NCBI GenBank assembly: GCA_018069465.1
Contig: JAGPUW010000008.1
Coordinates: 124,001 to 188,000 of the forward strand
DNA length: 64,000 nt
Source: Gammaproteobacteria bacterium
GTDB taxonomy: Bacteria > Pseudomonadota > Gammaproteobacteria > Pseudomonadales > Porticoccaceae
Direction: 5' to 3'
Shown: positions 18,216 to 27,788 of the stretch, in pieces
How positions within the stretch are numbered: position 1 is the first letter of the stretch
Layout: every line of letters begins with the position of its first letter
Position numbers and translations under genes: made by a program
The notes under the pieces: model-generated
Told to the model about the DNA's origin: nothing
Database searches by the model: none
The model's input: the letters and a program-made list of their open reading frames with translations, nothing else

Positions 18216-19376
18216 TCAAGCGCGGCCTATCGCTTTGGCCACTTCTCGCTGAAAGTGAATCAGCGCCGGCTCGTTGCGGCCAAAGGTGCTGTGGCTGATG
18301 GCGCCACTGCTTAAGCCGATTTGAATACCCTCAACACCGGGAATATCTTCCTCCAGTACCGTGCGCACAGCGAGATCCATATTGCGTTCCCAGTGATCTT
18401 TCGCCGACTGAGTTTCTGCCGGTTCGGGAATGTAGTAGTCCATCTGCACAATGCATTCGTCTGGCTTACCGGCAACGGGATAGGAGCGCCACAACTCAAC
18501 GTGGTCGCGTTGCATCACTAAGCCTGCATTGGGGAATAGCAAATAAACCAGGGCTGAGTCGGGCACGATATCCCAGCTGTCTTTAGGCTGGTCGCGCTGT
18601 TTTTCTATCGATTTTCGAATCACGGCTTCGCGCAGATTTTGGCCAAAGGTGTCAAGCAAACAGAGGTTGTGGTAGAGCAAGGGGCCAACTGTCGTCGGGT
18701 GCAAGGGGGCAAAATGATAGGGCTCGAGAAAGGTGTCGAGCATCAGCTTCCAGTTCATTTTGCAGTGCAAACGGCGCTGGGCATAGGGATGATAATCGGC
18801 AAAACCATAGCTGCGTAAATCGTCGACAAGGCCCTTATCGAGTCCGCCGAGTTGCGCGTCAATGTCGAAGTCTTTACCCGTGCTCGGGCAGACCCAAATC
18901 ATGCCGTACTTCTCCACTACCGGTAGCTTCACCAAACCGTGTTCGGCTTTATCGACACCGGGAAAGCTCACCGGGTCGGGAAGGACTTTAAGCTCACCGC
19001 TAAAATCATAGGTCCAGGCATGATAGGGACAGGTGAGGCCTGTTTGGGCGCGTCCACAACCCTTTGCCAGCTTGGATCCGCGGTGGCGGCAGGTGTTATA
19101 GAAAGCATTAATGCCGCCGTCTTTGCCTCTGACTAACAACAGCGGCACACCGGTATCATCATTGGTAATAAAGTCGCCAGCGTGGGGTAGGTCGCAGGAA
19201 AATGCCGCGAGCAGTGGGTAATCCTTGAACAGAATCTCCTCTTCCAGCGCCAGCCAATCTTTGCAGGTGTAGGAGGCGACCGGGCTTAAATAAATGTCAT
19301 CGACCCGGGTTGTATCCTTATTATCGAGCAGCGCAAAGGCGCGCTCAACCATGTCGATACGTGTCTCTTTTTTCAT
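18216..19376 (-). CDS. Rieske non-heme iron oxygenase, alpha subunit
   Basis: A 386-residue oxygenase. The Rieske [2Fe-2S] ligands are Cys96-x-His98 and Cys116-x2-His119. The mononuclear iron site is DTFLEPYHFAPLH with His221 and His226; the usual bridging Asp position is Glu218. No beta subunit, ferredoxin or reductase gene is adjacent, which fits an alpha-only oxygenase fed by a reductase encoded elsewhere. Substrate unknown; ring hydroxylation, demethylation and C-N cleavage are all possible within the family. The start ATG begins MKKETRIDMVERAF; only a weak GAGAAA precedes it. Confidence 0.85.
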   Translation of the reverse strand: MKKETRIDMVERAFALLDNKDTTRVDDIYLSPVASYTCKDWLALEEEILFKDYPLLAAFSCDLPHAGDFITNDDTGVPLLLVRGKDGGINAFYNTCRHRGSKLAKGCGRAQTGLTCPYHAWTYDFSGELKVLPDPVSFPGVDKAEHGLVKLPVVEKYGMIWVCPSTGKDFDIDAQLGGLDKGLVDDLRSYGFADYHPYAQRRLHCKMNWKLMLDTFLEPYHFAPLHPTTVGPLLYHNLCLLDTFGQNLREAVIRKSIEKQRDQPKDSWDIVPDSALVYLLFPNAGLVMQRDHVELWRSYPVAGKPDECIVQMDYYIPEPAETQSAKDHWERNMDLAVRTVLEEDIPGVEGIQIGLSSGAISHSTFGRNEPALIHFQREVAKAIGRA

Positions 19377-19400
19377 AAGGCTTTTCTCACTTGGGCTTGT

Positions 19401-19418
19401 CGTTATCGTTATCGTTAT
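19401..19418. repeat. 6-bp tandem repeat (CGTTAT x3)
   Basis: Three consecutive CGTTAT units 25-42 bases upstream of the Rieske oxygenase start codon. Possible slippage site or part of the promoter. Confidence 0.6.
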
Positions 19419-19552
19419 TAAGCTATTGCCAAATTGTGGGCAATGCTCAGGTGATTATCGAAGCCATTGATTAGAAAAGCAATTGCGGGAAATCAAGCCC
19501 GGCTACGCAAGGTCTGAAATAAGCACATGCGCAGCCTAAAAAGGTATGGCCC

Positions 19553-21139
19553 TTAGTGTTCGCGGGTCGAAAAGAAGGTTATTTCCGGATAGCGTTCAGT
19601 GGACAAACTGAGGTTGACCCGCGTCGGTGCCAGATAGGTGAGATGCCCGCCGCCATCAATGGCCAGGTTATCGGCCGCTTTTCGCTTAAAGGCTTCAAGG
19701 GCTTTTTCATCCTCACTATCGACCCAGCGGGCGGTGAAAACATTGACCGGCTCGTAGATGGCCTCAACGCCGTATTCATCTTTAAGGCGATAGGCGACAA
19801 CCTCATATTGCAACTGACCCACCGCTCCCACCACGATATTGTTATTTTGCAGGGGATAGAAAACCTGGGTCGATCCTTCTTCGGAAAGTTGTTTTAAACC
19901 TTTATGTAACTGCTTGGTTTTTAAAGGGTCTTTCAGCCTTATTGAGCGAAATAATTCCGGTGCAAAGTGAGGAATACCGGTGAACTTCAGCACTTCGCCC
20001 TCGCTAAACGTATCGCCAATTTGTATCGTGCCGTGGTTGTGCAGGCCGATAATATCGCCGGCAATGGCCTCCGACACACTGCTGCGCTCACCCGCCAGAA
20101 AACTCACGGCATCGGCAATTTTGACATCTTTGTTGATGCGCACATGGCGCATTTTCATACCCTGGCGGTACTTGCCCGAGCAGATGCGCATAAAGGCGAT
20201 ACGGTCCCGATGTCGGGGGTCCATATTCGCCTGAATCTTGAAGATAAACCCCGTTAGTGGCTCTTCCGTCGGCTCGACGTGGCGCTGGGCCGTGTCGCGA
20301 CCAATGGGCGCTGGTGCCCATTGCACAAAGTTATTGAGCATTTCGCGCACGCCAAAGTTACCCAGTGCGGTGCCGAAAAACACCGGGGTGAGCGTACCAT
20401 CCAGGTAGGACTCAAGGTCAAAGGTATTACTGGCCCCCTTAACCAGCTCAATTTCCTCGCAAATGTTGTCGTATTCAAAACCCAGCAACTCCCGCGCGGC
20501 GTCGCAGTCGAGGCCGTCAATCTGCACGTCGTCGGGCACCTGGCTCCCCTGCCCCTGCTGATAGACATGAATTTTGTCCTGATAAAGGTCGTAAACGCCC
20601 TTAAAAGCCTTGCCCATGCCCAATGGCCAGTTGATCGGTGCGGCATTAATCTTCAACACGGTTTCGACCTCATCGAGCACATCGATGGGTTCGCGCACTT
20701 CGCGATCCATTTTATTGATGAAGGTTAAAATTGGCGTATCGCGCAGGCGACAGACATCCATCAGTTTAATGGTGCGATCCTCAACACCCTTGGCGCCATC
20801 AATCATCATCAGCACCGAATCGACAGCCGTTAAGGTGCGATAGGTATCTTCGGAGAAGTCACCGTGGCCCGGGGTGTCGAGTAAATTGACGGTGCAATCC
20901 CTGTAGGGAAACTGCATTACCGAAGAGGTGACAGAGATGCCCCTCTCCTTCTCCATCGCCATCCAGTCAGAGGTCGCGTGGCGATCGCTCTTTCTGCCCT
21001 TCACCGTGCCCGCCACCTGAATGGCATTGCCAAACAGCAGCATCTTTTCCGTTATCGTGGTTTTACCTGCATCGGGGTGAGAGATGATGGCGAAGGTTCT
21101 TCGCTTATTGACTTCATTGACAAAATTGGCATCAGCCAT
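19553..21139 (-). CDS. prfC: Peptide chain release factor 3
   Basis: A 528-residue translational GTPase that recycles RF1/RF2 after termination. GTPase motifs are clear: G1 [10 protein letters not shown]3 [15 protein letters not shown] and G4 NKMDRE. The full-length C-terminal domains end with [20 protein letters not shown]-like sequence. Length equals that of E. coli RF3 (529). It stands alone on the minus strand, divergent from dusC across about 270 bases. Confidence 0.97.
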   Translation of the reverse strand: MADANFVNEVNKRRTFAIISHPDAGKTTITEKMLLFGNAIQVAGTVKGRKSDRHATSDWMAMEKERGISVTSSVMQFPYRDCTVNLLDTPGHGDFSEDTYRTLTAVDSVLMMIDGAKGVEDRTIKLMDVCRLRDTPILTFINKMDREVREPIDVLDEVETVLKINAAPINWPLGMGKAFKGVYDLYQDKIHVYQQGQGSQVPDDVQIDGLDCDAARELLGFEYDNICEEIELVKGASNTFDLESYLDGTLTPVFFGTALGNFGVREMLNNFVQWAPAPIGRDTAQRHVEPTEEPLTGFIFKIQANMDPRHRDRIAFMRICSGKYRQGMKMRHVRINKDVKIADAVSFLAGERSSVSEAIAGDIIGLHNHGTIQIGDTFSEGEVLKFTGIPHFAPELFRSIRLKDPLKTKQLHKGLKQLSEEGSTQVFYPLQNNNIVVGAVGQLQYEVVAYRLKDEYGVEAIYEPVNVFTARWVDSEDEKALEAFKRKAADNLAIDGGGHLTYLAPTRVNLSLSTERYPEITFFSTREH

Positions 21140-21406
21140 GTGTTTATTCCCACGGTAAATAAAGCCTGAAATGAATCATTGGGTTCGACATCCAGATGGG
21201 CGACGATTCAAATACTGGCAAAATGGCGGCGATTATACAGCCCCCGAATAAACACGAACAGCGCGTTGATGGTCTCTACTTCAATAGAGCGATCACAGCA
21301 CTGCCTGCCATGAACGCTTTTCTAAAGGACCAGGGGGAAACAGCGTCGCTGTCTGCCCCCTGCTAAGGTAAAATCGCCGTCGTTTCTCACCCATAGTAAA
21401 GACTAC

Positions 21407-22384
21407 ATGCAAATATACCTCGCCCCAATGGAGGGCGTTATTGATCATCATATGCGCTACCTGCTCGATGACCTGGGGGGCATAGACCTGTGTGTCACTG
21501 AATTTATTCGGGTCAGTAAAACGCTGTTGCCGAGCCATGTTTTTTTAAGCGCCTGTCCCGAACTAACACCACTGGCCGAGCGGGTAGACACCGAGGGTTC
21601 TGAATACGGCTCCAGCAATACCACACGGGTGCAACTCCTCGGCAGTGACCCGGGGTTAACCGCCCTGAATGCGCAACGGGCGGCAGAACTGGGTGCCACG
21701 GCTATCGATTTGAATTTTGGTTGTCCTGCCAAAACGGTCAATCGCAGTTACGGTGGTGCCCGCCTGCTCGATGAGACCGAACTGCTTTACGACATTGTTA
21801 AAGCGACGCGAGAGCACGTGCCATCGACCACGCTGGTGACCGCCAAAATTCGCCTCGGTTATGAAGATCGTAGCAGCTATCTGCGCAACGCCATTGCTAT
21901 CGCCGAGGCCGGTGCTGGCGAGCTGATTGTGCATGCACGCTCCAAGGCCGATGGTTACAAGCCTCCGGCCTACTGGGGCTATATCAAAGAAATACAGCAG
22001 CAGCTCGATATACCGGTGATCGCCAATGGTGAAATTTGGACGCTAGAAGACTACATAGCCTGCCGTGAACAGTCGGGCTGTGACAGCGTCATGCTCGGAC
22101 GCGGTCTCTTGGCTCGCCCCGATTTGGGCCTTGCCATCAAAGCCTACTTGCGAGGCGACGATTATCAATACCTCGAGTGGCCTCAAATAGCCGCGCTAGC
22201 CTTAAAGTTATTGCGCCTGACGCAGGCTTATTATCAGCCCAAACACATAGGCAATCGTATTAAACAATGGCTTTTTTATTTAATGCGCAGCTATCCACAG
22301 GCGGGTACGCTGTTTGAAAACATCAAGCGCTCCAGAGATTTTTGCTTTATCGAACAAGCGCTGATTCAGCAAACATTGCTTTAA
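21407..22384 (+). CDS. dusC: tRNA-dihydrouridine(16) synthase
   Basis: A 325-residue FMN enzyme that reduces uridine in tRNA. It opens with the Dus FMN motif LAPMEGV, has the catalytic Cys in NFGCPAKTVNRSYGGA and the AKIRLGYED and MLGRGLLARPDLG phosphate-binding stretches. The N-terminus (LAPMEGVIDHHMRYLLDDLG) and length fit the DusC branch rather than DusA or DusB. The start ATG has no strong ribosome site. Confidence 0.9.
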   Translation: MQIYLAPMEGVIDHHMRYLLDDLGGIDLCVTEFIRVSKTLLPSHVFLSACPELTPLAERVDTEGSEYGSSNTTRVQLLGSDPGLTALNAQRAAELGATAIDLNFGCPAKTVNRSYGGARLLDETELLYDIVKATREHVPSTTLVTAKIRLGYEDRSSYLRNAIAIAEAGAGELIVHARSKADGYKPPAYWGYIKEIQQQLDIPVIANGEIWTLEDYIACREQSGCDSVMLGRGLLARPDLGLAIKAYLRGDDYQYLEWPQIAALALKLLRLTQAYYQPKHIGNRIKQWLFYLMRSYPQAGTLFENIKRSRDFCFIEQALIQQTLL

Positions 22385-22770
22385 TAAGCACTGGCGCTGT
22401 AGCCCCCCGCCAAGGTTAAAAAACAGGCTGTTCCAATTTTTAGATTAGTCTGTTCCAATTTTCAGATATAGTGGTATACAATCACAGACTTGCACATAAA
22501 AAAACGGGGCGGACAAAGTCTTGGCCCGTGATTAATAATAATTGTTGCCAGAACCAGAAACTGATATCGCTACAAAGTCTAATGCTCTACCTCAGCTAAG
22601 GCCCCGAATGTTAAGGTCCTGAATGATTCGTTTTTTGCGATAGCGGAGCTACACTACAGACAGAGTGATACGACTAGCCGCCAAGCCTAACTGAGGCTGG
22701 TAGCAAAGCCCAGTAGCCCAATTGAATGGGCAGCTCAAGCCCTAAAACATATCAACAAGGATGAAGATAT
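22385..22770 (+). promoter_or_regulatory. Control region of the diguanylate cyclase gene with two direct repeats
   Basis: No gene in these 386 bases. Two direct repeats stand out: CTGTTCCAATTTTNAGAT at 22428-22445 and 22450-22467 (22-base period), and a 15-bp imperfect tandem pair TAAGG-CC-GAATG at 22597-22611 and 22612-22626. A possible -10 TACAAT lies at 22477-22482, ten bases after the first repeat pair, with a poor -35 (TTCCAA) inside the repeat. Confidence 0.45.
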
Positions 22771-23826
22771 ATGTGGCTCTTGACGACATCGCGCCCATCT
22801 CCACCTCAAGACGATGATTTAATCACCAATTTCCGCCTCAATTTCGAGATGTATTTTGGTTTTGCGACCTTTCTCTTATTATCGCCCTACGTTATAAACC
22901 ACCTGTTGCAACAGCGCTTGATAATGGCGGCCTTCACCTTTGCTATTGTCTTTCTAGCATCGGTCAATTCATTTTCTATTTTTCGTCGAAGAATACAAGT
23001 CGTTCCTTTTGCTTATTTTTACACACTAATTTTAGCGGTTCTAACAGCCGGCCTGGTTTTACAAGGTAGCAGTATTATCTATTGGTACTACCCGTTTGCC
23101 TTTATTATTTTGTCCATTGCCCATCATCGCCAGGCAAGAATAATGCTTGCTCTGAGTATTCTTGTATTTGTGCCGGCTGTTTTTTATAGCGCTGAGCCCG
23201 GCATCGCTGTACGCTTTTCCGTGACCTATCTCATGGTCTGTATATTTGGTGACATTGTGGTTCGCCTACTCGACAAGGCTCAAGTTCAGCAGGAGCTACT
23301 CACTCTCATCGATCCATTAACCGGGGCCTACAACCGCCGTTCCTTTTTGGCCACTCTTGGCGATGCCGCCGAAAGTTGTCGTCGAGGCATCGGCACGGCA
23401 AGTTTGATTGCCATCGACATTGATCACTTTAAACAAGTCAACGATAGCCAGGGCCATAAAGTGGGTGATGAAGCCCTTAAGGGCATTGTCAGTACCCTCC
23501 AGAAGCGCAAACGCAAACTCGACAAGATATTTAGAACCGGTGGTGAAGAGTTTATTGTGCTCGCTCACAATATAGAACCGGGCGAATCTATCGCCTTCGC
23601 CGATAGCCTGCGTGTCGCCGTTGAAGACGCTAAAATTCTCGATGAGCTAGTGATCACCATTAGTATCGGCGTGGCCAGCTACAGTACCGAGCGCAGTATT
23701 GATGACTGGATTCGCCAGGCTGATGCCAACCTCTACGAGGCCAAAAACAGGGGTCGCAACCGTGTTTGGCCGCCCTACTTTAGCCGTGAATCCATCTTGG
23801 CCGCTCAAAAAAATCAAGGGGCTTAG
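22771..23826 (+). CDS. Membrane diguanylate cyclase (GGDEF)
   Basis: A 351-residue protein with about five to six membrane segments in residues 28-165 and a GGDEF domain from about 178. The active-site loop is GGEEF (257-261), an accepted active form. An RxxD inhibitory site (RKLD, 248-251) sits exactly five residues before it. It should therefore make c-di-GMP with product inhibition. No periplasmic sensor domain is evident; the membrane part may itself sense. AAGGA precedes the ATG. A link to the amyloid operon 5 kb away is possible but only inferred. Confidence 0.9.
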   Translation: MWLLTTSRPSPPQDDDLITNFRLNFEMYFGFATFLLLSPYVINHLLQQRLIMAAFTFAIVFLASVNSFSIFRRRIQVVPFAYFYTLILAVLTAGLVLQGSSIIYWYYPFAFIILSIAHHRQARIMLALSILVFVPAVFYSAEPGIAVRFSVTYLMVCIFGDIVVRLLDKAQVQQELLTLIDPLTGAYNRRSFLATLGDAAESCRRGIGTASLIAIDIDHFKQVNDSQGHKVGDEALKGIVSTLQKRKRKLDKIFRTGGEEFIVLAHNIEPGESIAFADSLRVAVEDAKILDELVITISIGVASYSTERSIDDWIRQADANLYEAKNRGRNRVWPPYFSRESILAAQKNQGA

Positions 23827-23934
23827 CCCGGCAAGGCCTATTTTCAAGGCTGGTTTTCTACTATTCTACTGGACTTAACTGCTGGTCTTGACGGCCACAT
23901 CTGAATGAAAGCTAGCCATTGTAAAGAGACCATC

Positions 23935-24267
23935 ATGCACCAACAAATACCCTCGGACTGGAAAATCCAGCGCTCTACCCCTTTCTTTACGCGAGCCAGC
24001 GTGCCCCAGGCTTTACTGAGCCACCACAATACTGCTGAAGGCGTGTTCGGTCAGCTCTGCGTGATGGCTGGCACCGTGACTTATTATGGCTTTCCCGATA
24101 AGCATACGCTGGAGGCGGAGCTTGTTATTACCATCGAGGCGGGCGAATTTACGACCATCCCTCCCCAGTATTGGCACCGGGTTGAGCTTAGTGAAGATGC
24201 TCAGTTTAATGTTAATTTCTGGTCTAATAAAGATAAAATCGATCAGCCTCTTATCAACACACAATAA
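23935..24267 (+). CDS. DUF1971 (TehB/YeaR-like) cupin protein
   Basis: A 110-residue single-domain protein with the compact cupin pattern of DUF1971: QRSTPFFTRASVPQALLSHHNTAEGVFGQL, then YYGFPD, then EAGEFTTIPPQYWHRVELSEDAQFNV. Such proteins are annotated as tellurite-resistance-related or YeaR-like; the function is not settled. The ATG at 23935 has AGAGA nearby and starts the conserved part; the frame is open a further ten codons upstream. Confidence 0.75.
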   Translation: MHQQIPSDWKIQRSTPFFTRASVPQALLSHHNTAEGVFGQLCVMAGTVTYYGFPDKHTLEAELVITIEAGEFTTIPPQYWHRVELSEDAQFNVNFWSNKDKIDQPLINTQ

Positions 24268-24333
24268 TTTCTTAAGTCGGACCGCTCGCGGCAATAATTT
24301 CCGAGCTGGGAATTGTCGTGTTTCAATATTGCT

Positions 24334-25005
24334 TTATTCACTGGAAAAATATAATTGCCGATAGTAAGTCAGGCCCTGCCCATGGCTATTATCGGTATCC
24401 GTCATCACTGCAATTGCGTCAATATAGCGTAGATCTTCACCAAAGTGCTGGCGCAGATCGGCGCGGATATTTCTTTTCTCGACACGCCACTGACCGAGAT
24501 GAGTGCTACCTGACTCGATAGCTATCATGCAGGCATTATCCGTATAAGCATTGGGCCAGGTGGCGCCCGTAGGCTGATTACTTGACCAGACATAATTTAA
24601 GGCTCTGGTTTTCCAGAAAAAAACACCGCCATCAATGATGACGTAAACTCTGGCCGCATAGTCATCGCCGGCCTTTTGCCGTTCATTGATGCTGCCTAGA
24701 TGATTAACCACCAACCAGCTCCAGTTTAAATAAGGCGTTTTTTCGAGGTCGATACGTATTTTTTTATACAGCGCGGAAGCGGAGTCTTTACTTTGCGCCG
24801 CTAGTACTGTGTGGCCTTCGCGTTCGACAAGACTGTATTGGGTTTGCCCAGAAAAACTTTTTTCGGCCCAGCCATTAAGCCCTTCTGTGGCAAATTGACT
24901 GAGCGCAATAGTCTCTGCCTGCACTGGTAATGAAAATAATAATGTTATTAATAGTGCAGATAGTGAGCCCAGTAAAACACGGTAAACTTTGTTGCTTGTC
25001 ATCAT
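24334..25005 (-). CDS. DUF3047 exported protein
   Basis: A 223-residue protein with signal peptide (LLGSLSALLITLLFSLPVQA). The DUF3047 domain has LNWSWLVVNHLG, DYAARVYVIIDGG, ALNYVWSSNQPTGATWPNAY and IDAIAVMTDTDNS. The family is exported with no established function. The start is taken as the ATG at 25005, ten bases after AAGGG; an in-frame ATG follows immediately and a GTG lies three codons before. Same strand as, and 22 bases from, the spermidine synthase-like gene, so an operon is likely. Confidence 0.78.
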   Translation of the reverse strand: MMTSNKVYRVLLGSLSALLITLLFSLPVQAETIALSQFATEGLNGWAEKSFSGQTQYSLVEREGHTVLAAQSKDSASALYKKIRIDLEKTPYLNWSWLVVNHLGSINERQKAGDDYAARVYVIIDGGVFFWKTRALNYVWSSNQPTGATWPNAYTDNACMIAIESGSTHLGQWRVEKRNIRADLRQHFGEDLRYIDAIAVMTDTDNSHGQGLTYYRQLYFSSE

Positions 25006-25026
25006 TGCCGTCACACCCTTTAGGGC

Positions 25027-25761
25027 TTATTGTTTCGTTGCCACATAAACGGAATTACTCGATTCCTCCCCCGTATAGGGGTTGGGGAAGGTGACGATAT
25101 GGGCCTGGCAATTGACAAAGACACTACTCAGCAAGTCGCTAAACGCCGCATCGGGCAGTTCATTAGACCAAAGTGCAAAGATCCCCCCAGAGCAGATCTT
25201 TTCGCCAAGCCTGCGCAGAGACTCTTGCGTATAGAAGCTTTGATTCGCGTCGTTGAGCCAGTGGCTCGGCGAGTGGTCAATATCGAGTAACACCGCGTGT
25301 ACTTTGTCCTGTGGCTGCTGTTGATCAAAGCCACCCTCATTGGCAGTCGCCAGCTTGAAAAAGTCACCCTGCACTAATTCACTGCGCGGATCGGTGGCGA
25401 GAATATCGCCAACCGGCAATAGCCCCCGTTGATGCCAACTGATCACCGGCTGCATAATGTCGATCACCCGCATCCTTTGCACGGCGGAATCTTTCAAGGC
25501 CTCAACCGCCGTATAGCCAAGTCCGAGGCCGCCGACAATAATCTGTAGATCCTTCTGATGTCCGTTGCTCTTCAATGCTGCCAGCCCCAGGCTCGAAAGC
25601 TGCTCCTCTGCTTCGACAAAAAGACTGGACATTAAAAACTCATCGCCCAACTTTACCTCGAAGACAATTTGATTATTCAGGCGCGGCTCAGACCTACGCC
25701 TCAAGCTGATATCGCCGAGGGGACTGGACTGACAATCGAGTTCTTCAAATATAAACGTCAT
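25027..25761 (-). CDS. Spermidine synthase-like SAM-dependent protein
   Basis: The likely product is 244 residues and begins MTFIFEELDCQSSPLGDISLRRR, a common N-terminus in this family. A Rossmann methyltransferase-type core follows (IIVGGLGLGYTAVEAL, MRVIDIMQPVISW, VHAVLLDIDHSPSHWL). The substrate-binding part of true spermidine synthases is not convincing, so polyamine synthesis is not claimed. The frame stays open to 25911, which would add 50 residues lacking family features; the internal ATG was chosen on sequence grounds, as no strong ribosome site is seen at either. Confidence 0.7.
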   Translation of the reverse strand: MTFIFEELDCQSSPLGDISLRRRSEPRLNNQIVFEVKLGDEFLMSSLFVEAEEQLSSLGLAALKSNGHQKDLQIIVGGLGLGYTAVEALKDSAVQRMRVIDIMQPVISWHQRGLLPVGDILATDPRSELVQGDFFKLATANEGGFDQQQPQDKVHAVLLDIDHSPSHWLNDANQSFYTQESLRRLGEKICSGGIFALWSNELPDAAFSDLLSSVFVNCQAHIVTFPNPYTGEESSNSVYVATKQ

Positions 25762-25938
25762 TACTTTAACCGGTTGTTTGTAGCGCAAGCTTACGGCATG
25801 GCCCGGTTTTTTACCTTGATATTTTAGCGGGCAACTAGTTAAATGCGAATACATATCATTTGTATTTGTAGCGTAATACCCCGTTAATAACTTGAAACCA
25901 CAATCATTCACACAACACCACTAAGGGAATAGTCATTT

Positions 25939-27246
25939 ATGCAACACGGGAAAATAGCCCTGCTGCTGTGCAGTTTTTTACTGATAGCGCCAGCCAGCGC
26001 CAGCGAACTGAGTATCGAACAAAGACTGGGCAGGCAACTGTTTAACGATATTAACCTGTCCATTAATCACAACCAATCCTGTCAAAGCTGCCATTCACTA
26101 GCGCGCATAAAAGTGCCCACTGAAGTAAAACCGGGTGTTTTTCAACTCCGCCAACAAGCCTCACCGGGTTTTGTCGACACAGCCAATGTGCGCAATGGTA
26201 GCGCCCTTGCCCATGGTTCCCTCAACCGTGCCCTTGGTAAGCTAAATCCACCGAGCATTGGCTACGCCGCTTTCAGTCCCGAATTCCACTGGGATGGCGA
26301 ACTGTTTATCGGCGGTCATTTTTGGAATGGTCGCGCCGCCAATTTAATGGAGCAGGCGAAAGAGCCTTTACTCAACCCTCTTGAAATGGCGATGCCCGAC
26401 GCCTGGGCTGTGGTGGCGCGTTTAAAAAATAATAAAAAATACGTACTACTGTTTCGCTATCTCTATGGCATTAAGCTAAAGCAGATCAAGCGAGGGGATG
26501 GTGAAGTGGAAGACGCCTTTAATGCCATGGCCCACGCTATTGCCAGTTTTGAAAGAACGGCGCTCTTTAATCGCTTTGATTCAAAATTTGATTACGAAGC
26601 CGCGGGCATCACCACCTACAGTGCCGCCGAACAACGGGGGGCCGATCTGTTCGACGATGCCGCCCAATGCAGTCTTTGTCACAGTACAGAGGGTATTGAC
26701 GGCGACAACTCCCCCGCCCTGCTAACGGATTTCAGTTACGACAATCTCGGTGTGCCGCCGAACCCGCAAATACCGGGCAATCCCGCCTTTGATCCCGGCT
26801 TACAGGGCAACCCAAATTTGGAAGCCCTGCGTGGTGAGCCCTCCAGCAGCGGCGAAGTCGAAGGCCGTCATAAAGTCATGAGCCTGCGCAATATTGCCCT
26901 GACGCCACCCTATATGCACAACGGTGTTTTTAAGACCCTGGAAGAGGTGGTGCATTTTTACAATACGCGGGATGTGCTGCCACAGTGCTCAGAGCCCGTC
27001 GATGCGACCCACCCAGGTTTTGGCCAAACCTGCTGGCCAAGGGGTGAATTTCACAGCACTCGCAACACGGAAGAATTGGGTGATCTGGGTTTAACGCAAG
27101 AGGATGAGGCCGATCTTGTCGCCTATTTAAAAACCTTTAGCGACAATTATCCACTGTGGGGCAATAGCTATGGTTTGAAAGATCCGCATGTACCAAAGCG
27201 CAGCCCATCACCCTTTGCCGGCTTTCCGGTTCCGCAATTGCCCTAA
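25939..27246 (+). CDS. Di-heme cytochrome c peroxidase/MauG family protein
   Basis: A 435-residue periplasmic protein with signal peptide (MQHGKIALLLCSFLLIAPASA). Two c-type heme sites are present: CQSCH at 48-52 and CSLCH near residue 245. Neighbouring features are LGRQLFNDINLS, FHWDGELFIGGHFWNGRA, LRNIALTPPYMHNGVFKTLEEVVHFYN and the closing LVAYLKTFSD. The family reduces peroxide or performs oxidative maturation of partner proteins; which applies here is unknown. Divergent from the spermidine synthase-like gene. Confidence 0.87.
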   Translation: MQHGKIALLLCSFLLIAPASASELSIEQRLGRQLFNDINLSINHNQSCQSCHSLARIKVPTEVKPGVFQLRQQASPGFVDTANVRNGSALAHGSLNRALGKLNPPSIGYAAFSPEFHWDGELFIGGHFWNGRAANLMEQAKEPLLNPLEMAMPDAWAVVARLKNNKKYVLLFRYLYGIKLKQIKRGDGEVEDAFNAMAHAIASFERTALFNRFDSKFDYEAAGITTYSAAEQRGADLFDDAAQCSLCHSTEGIDGDNSPALLTDFSYDNLGVPPNPQIPGNPAFDPGLQGNPNLEALRGEPSSSGEVEGRHKVMSLRNIALTPPYMHNGVFKTLEEVVHFYNTRDVLPQCSEPVDATHPGFGQTCWPRGEFHSTRNTEELGDLGLTQEDEADLVAYLKTFSDNYPLWGNSYGLKDPHVPKRSPSPFAGFPVPQLP

Positions 27247-27257
27247 GGGCAAAACGG

Positions 27258-27295
27258 GTGAGTTTGAGCCCGGCAATGAGCCGGCTCAAACTCAC
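27258..27295. terminator. Long hairpin between convergent genes
   Basis: GTGAGTTTGAGC (27258-27269) pairs with GCTCAAACTCAC (27284-27295), with an inner CGGC/GCCG stem. It sits between the ends of the peroxidase gene (plus) and the phnA-like gene (minus), as expected of a shared terminator, though no perfect U-tract follows. Confidence 0.65.
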
Positions 27296-27301
27296 AGAAC
27301 A

Positions 27302-27643
27302 TTAAGATTTTTTAACAAATTCCGATTTCAATTTCATCGCACCGATGCCGTCAATTTTGCAATCAATATCGTGATCGCCATCGACCAGACGAATGTTCTT
27401 CACTTTGGTGCCGACTTTTACCACCGACGACGAGCCCTTTACTTTCAGGTCTTTAATCACCACCACGCTGTCGCCATCGTTCAAAACATTGCCATTGCTG
27501 TCTTTAATTACCGGCCCATCATCGGCGCTTTCTTCCACGGCGACTTGCGACCACTCGTGGGCGCACTCTGGGCAGACATACATGTCCCGGTCTTCATAGG
27601 TGTATTCAGAATTGCATTCGGGGCAACTAGGGAAATCGCTCAT
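27302..27643 (-). CDS. PhnA/YjdM-type zinc-ribbon protein
   Basis: A 113-residue protein with an N-terminal four-Cys zinc ribbon ([10 protein letters not shown] and [10 protein letters not shown]) followed by the PhnA domain ([28 protein letters not shown], ending [17 protein letters not shown]). Despite the historic name it is not an established phosphonate enzyme, and no phosphonate genes are near. Stands alone on the minus strand, about 145 bases upstream of the next gene's end. Confidence 0.88.
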   Translation of the reverse strand: MSDFPSCPECNSEYTYEDRDMYVCPECAHEWSQVAVEESADDGPVIKDSNGNVLNDGDSVVVIKDLKVKGSSSVVKVGTKVKNIRLVDGDHDIDCKIDGIGAMKLKSEFVKKS

Positions 27644-27788
27644 ATTTAGGGCCTATTCAAGGTGTCTCGCGCCTGGGTTCTACACCGCATAAAATGTACG
27701 CCGCATAAATTACAGCGCGAAAAGCTTAATTCTAACAAACCAGCGCGATAAAAATGCCGATTTATAGGCAGCCAATAAGCACCAGCGC

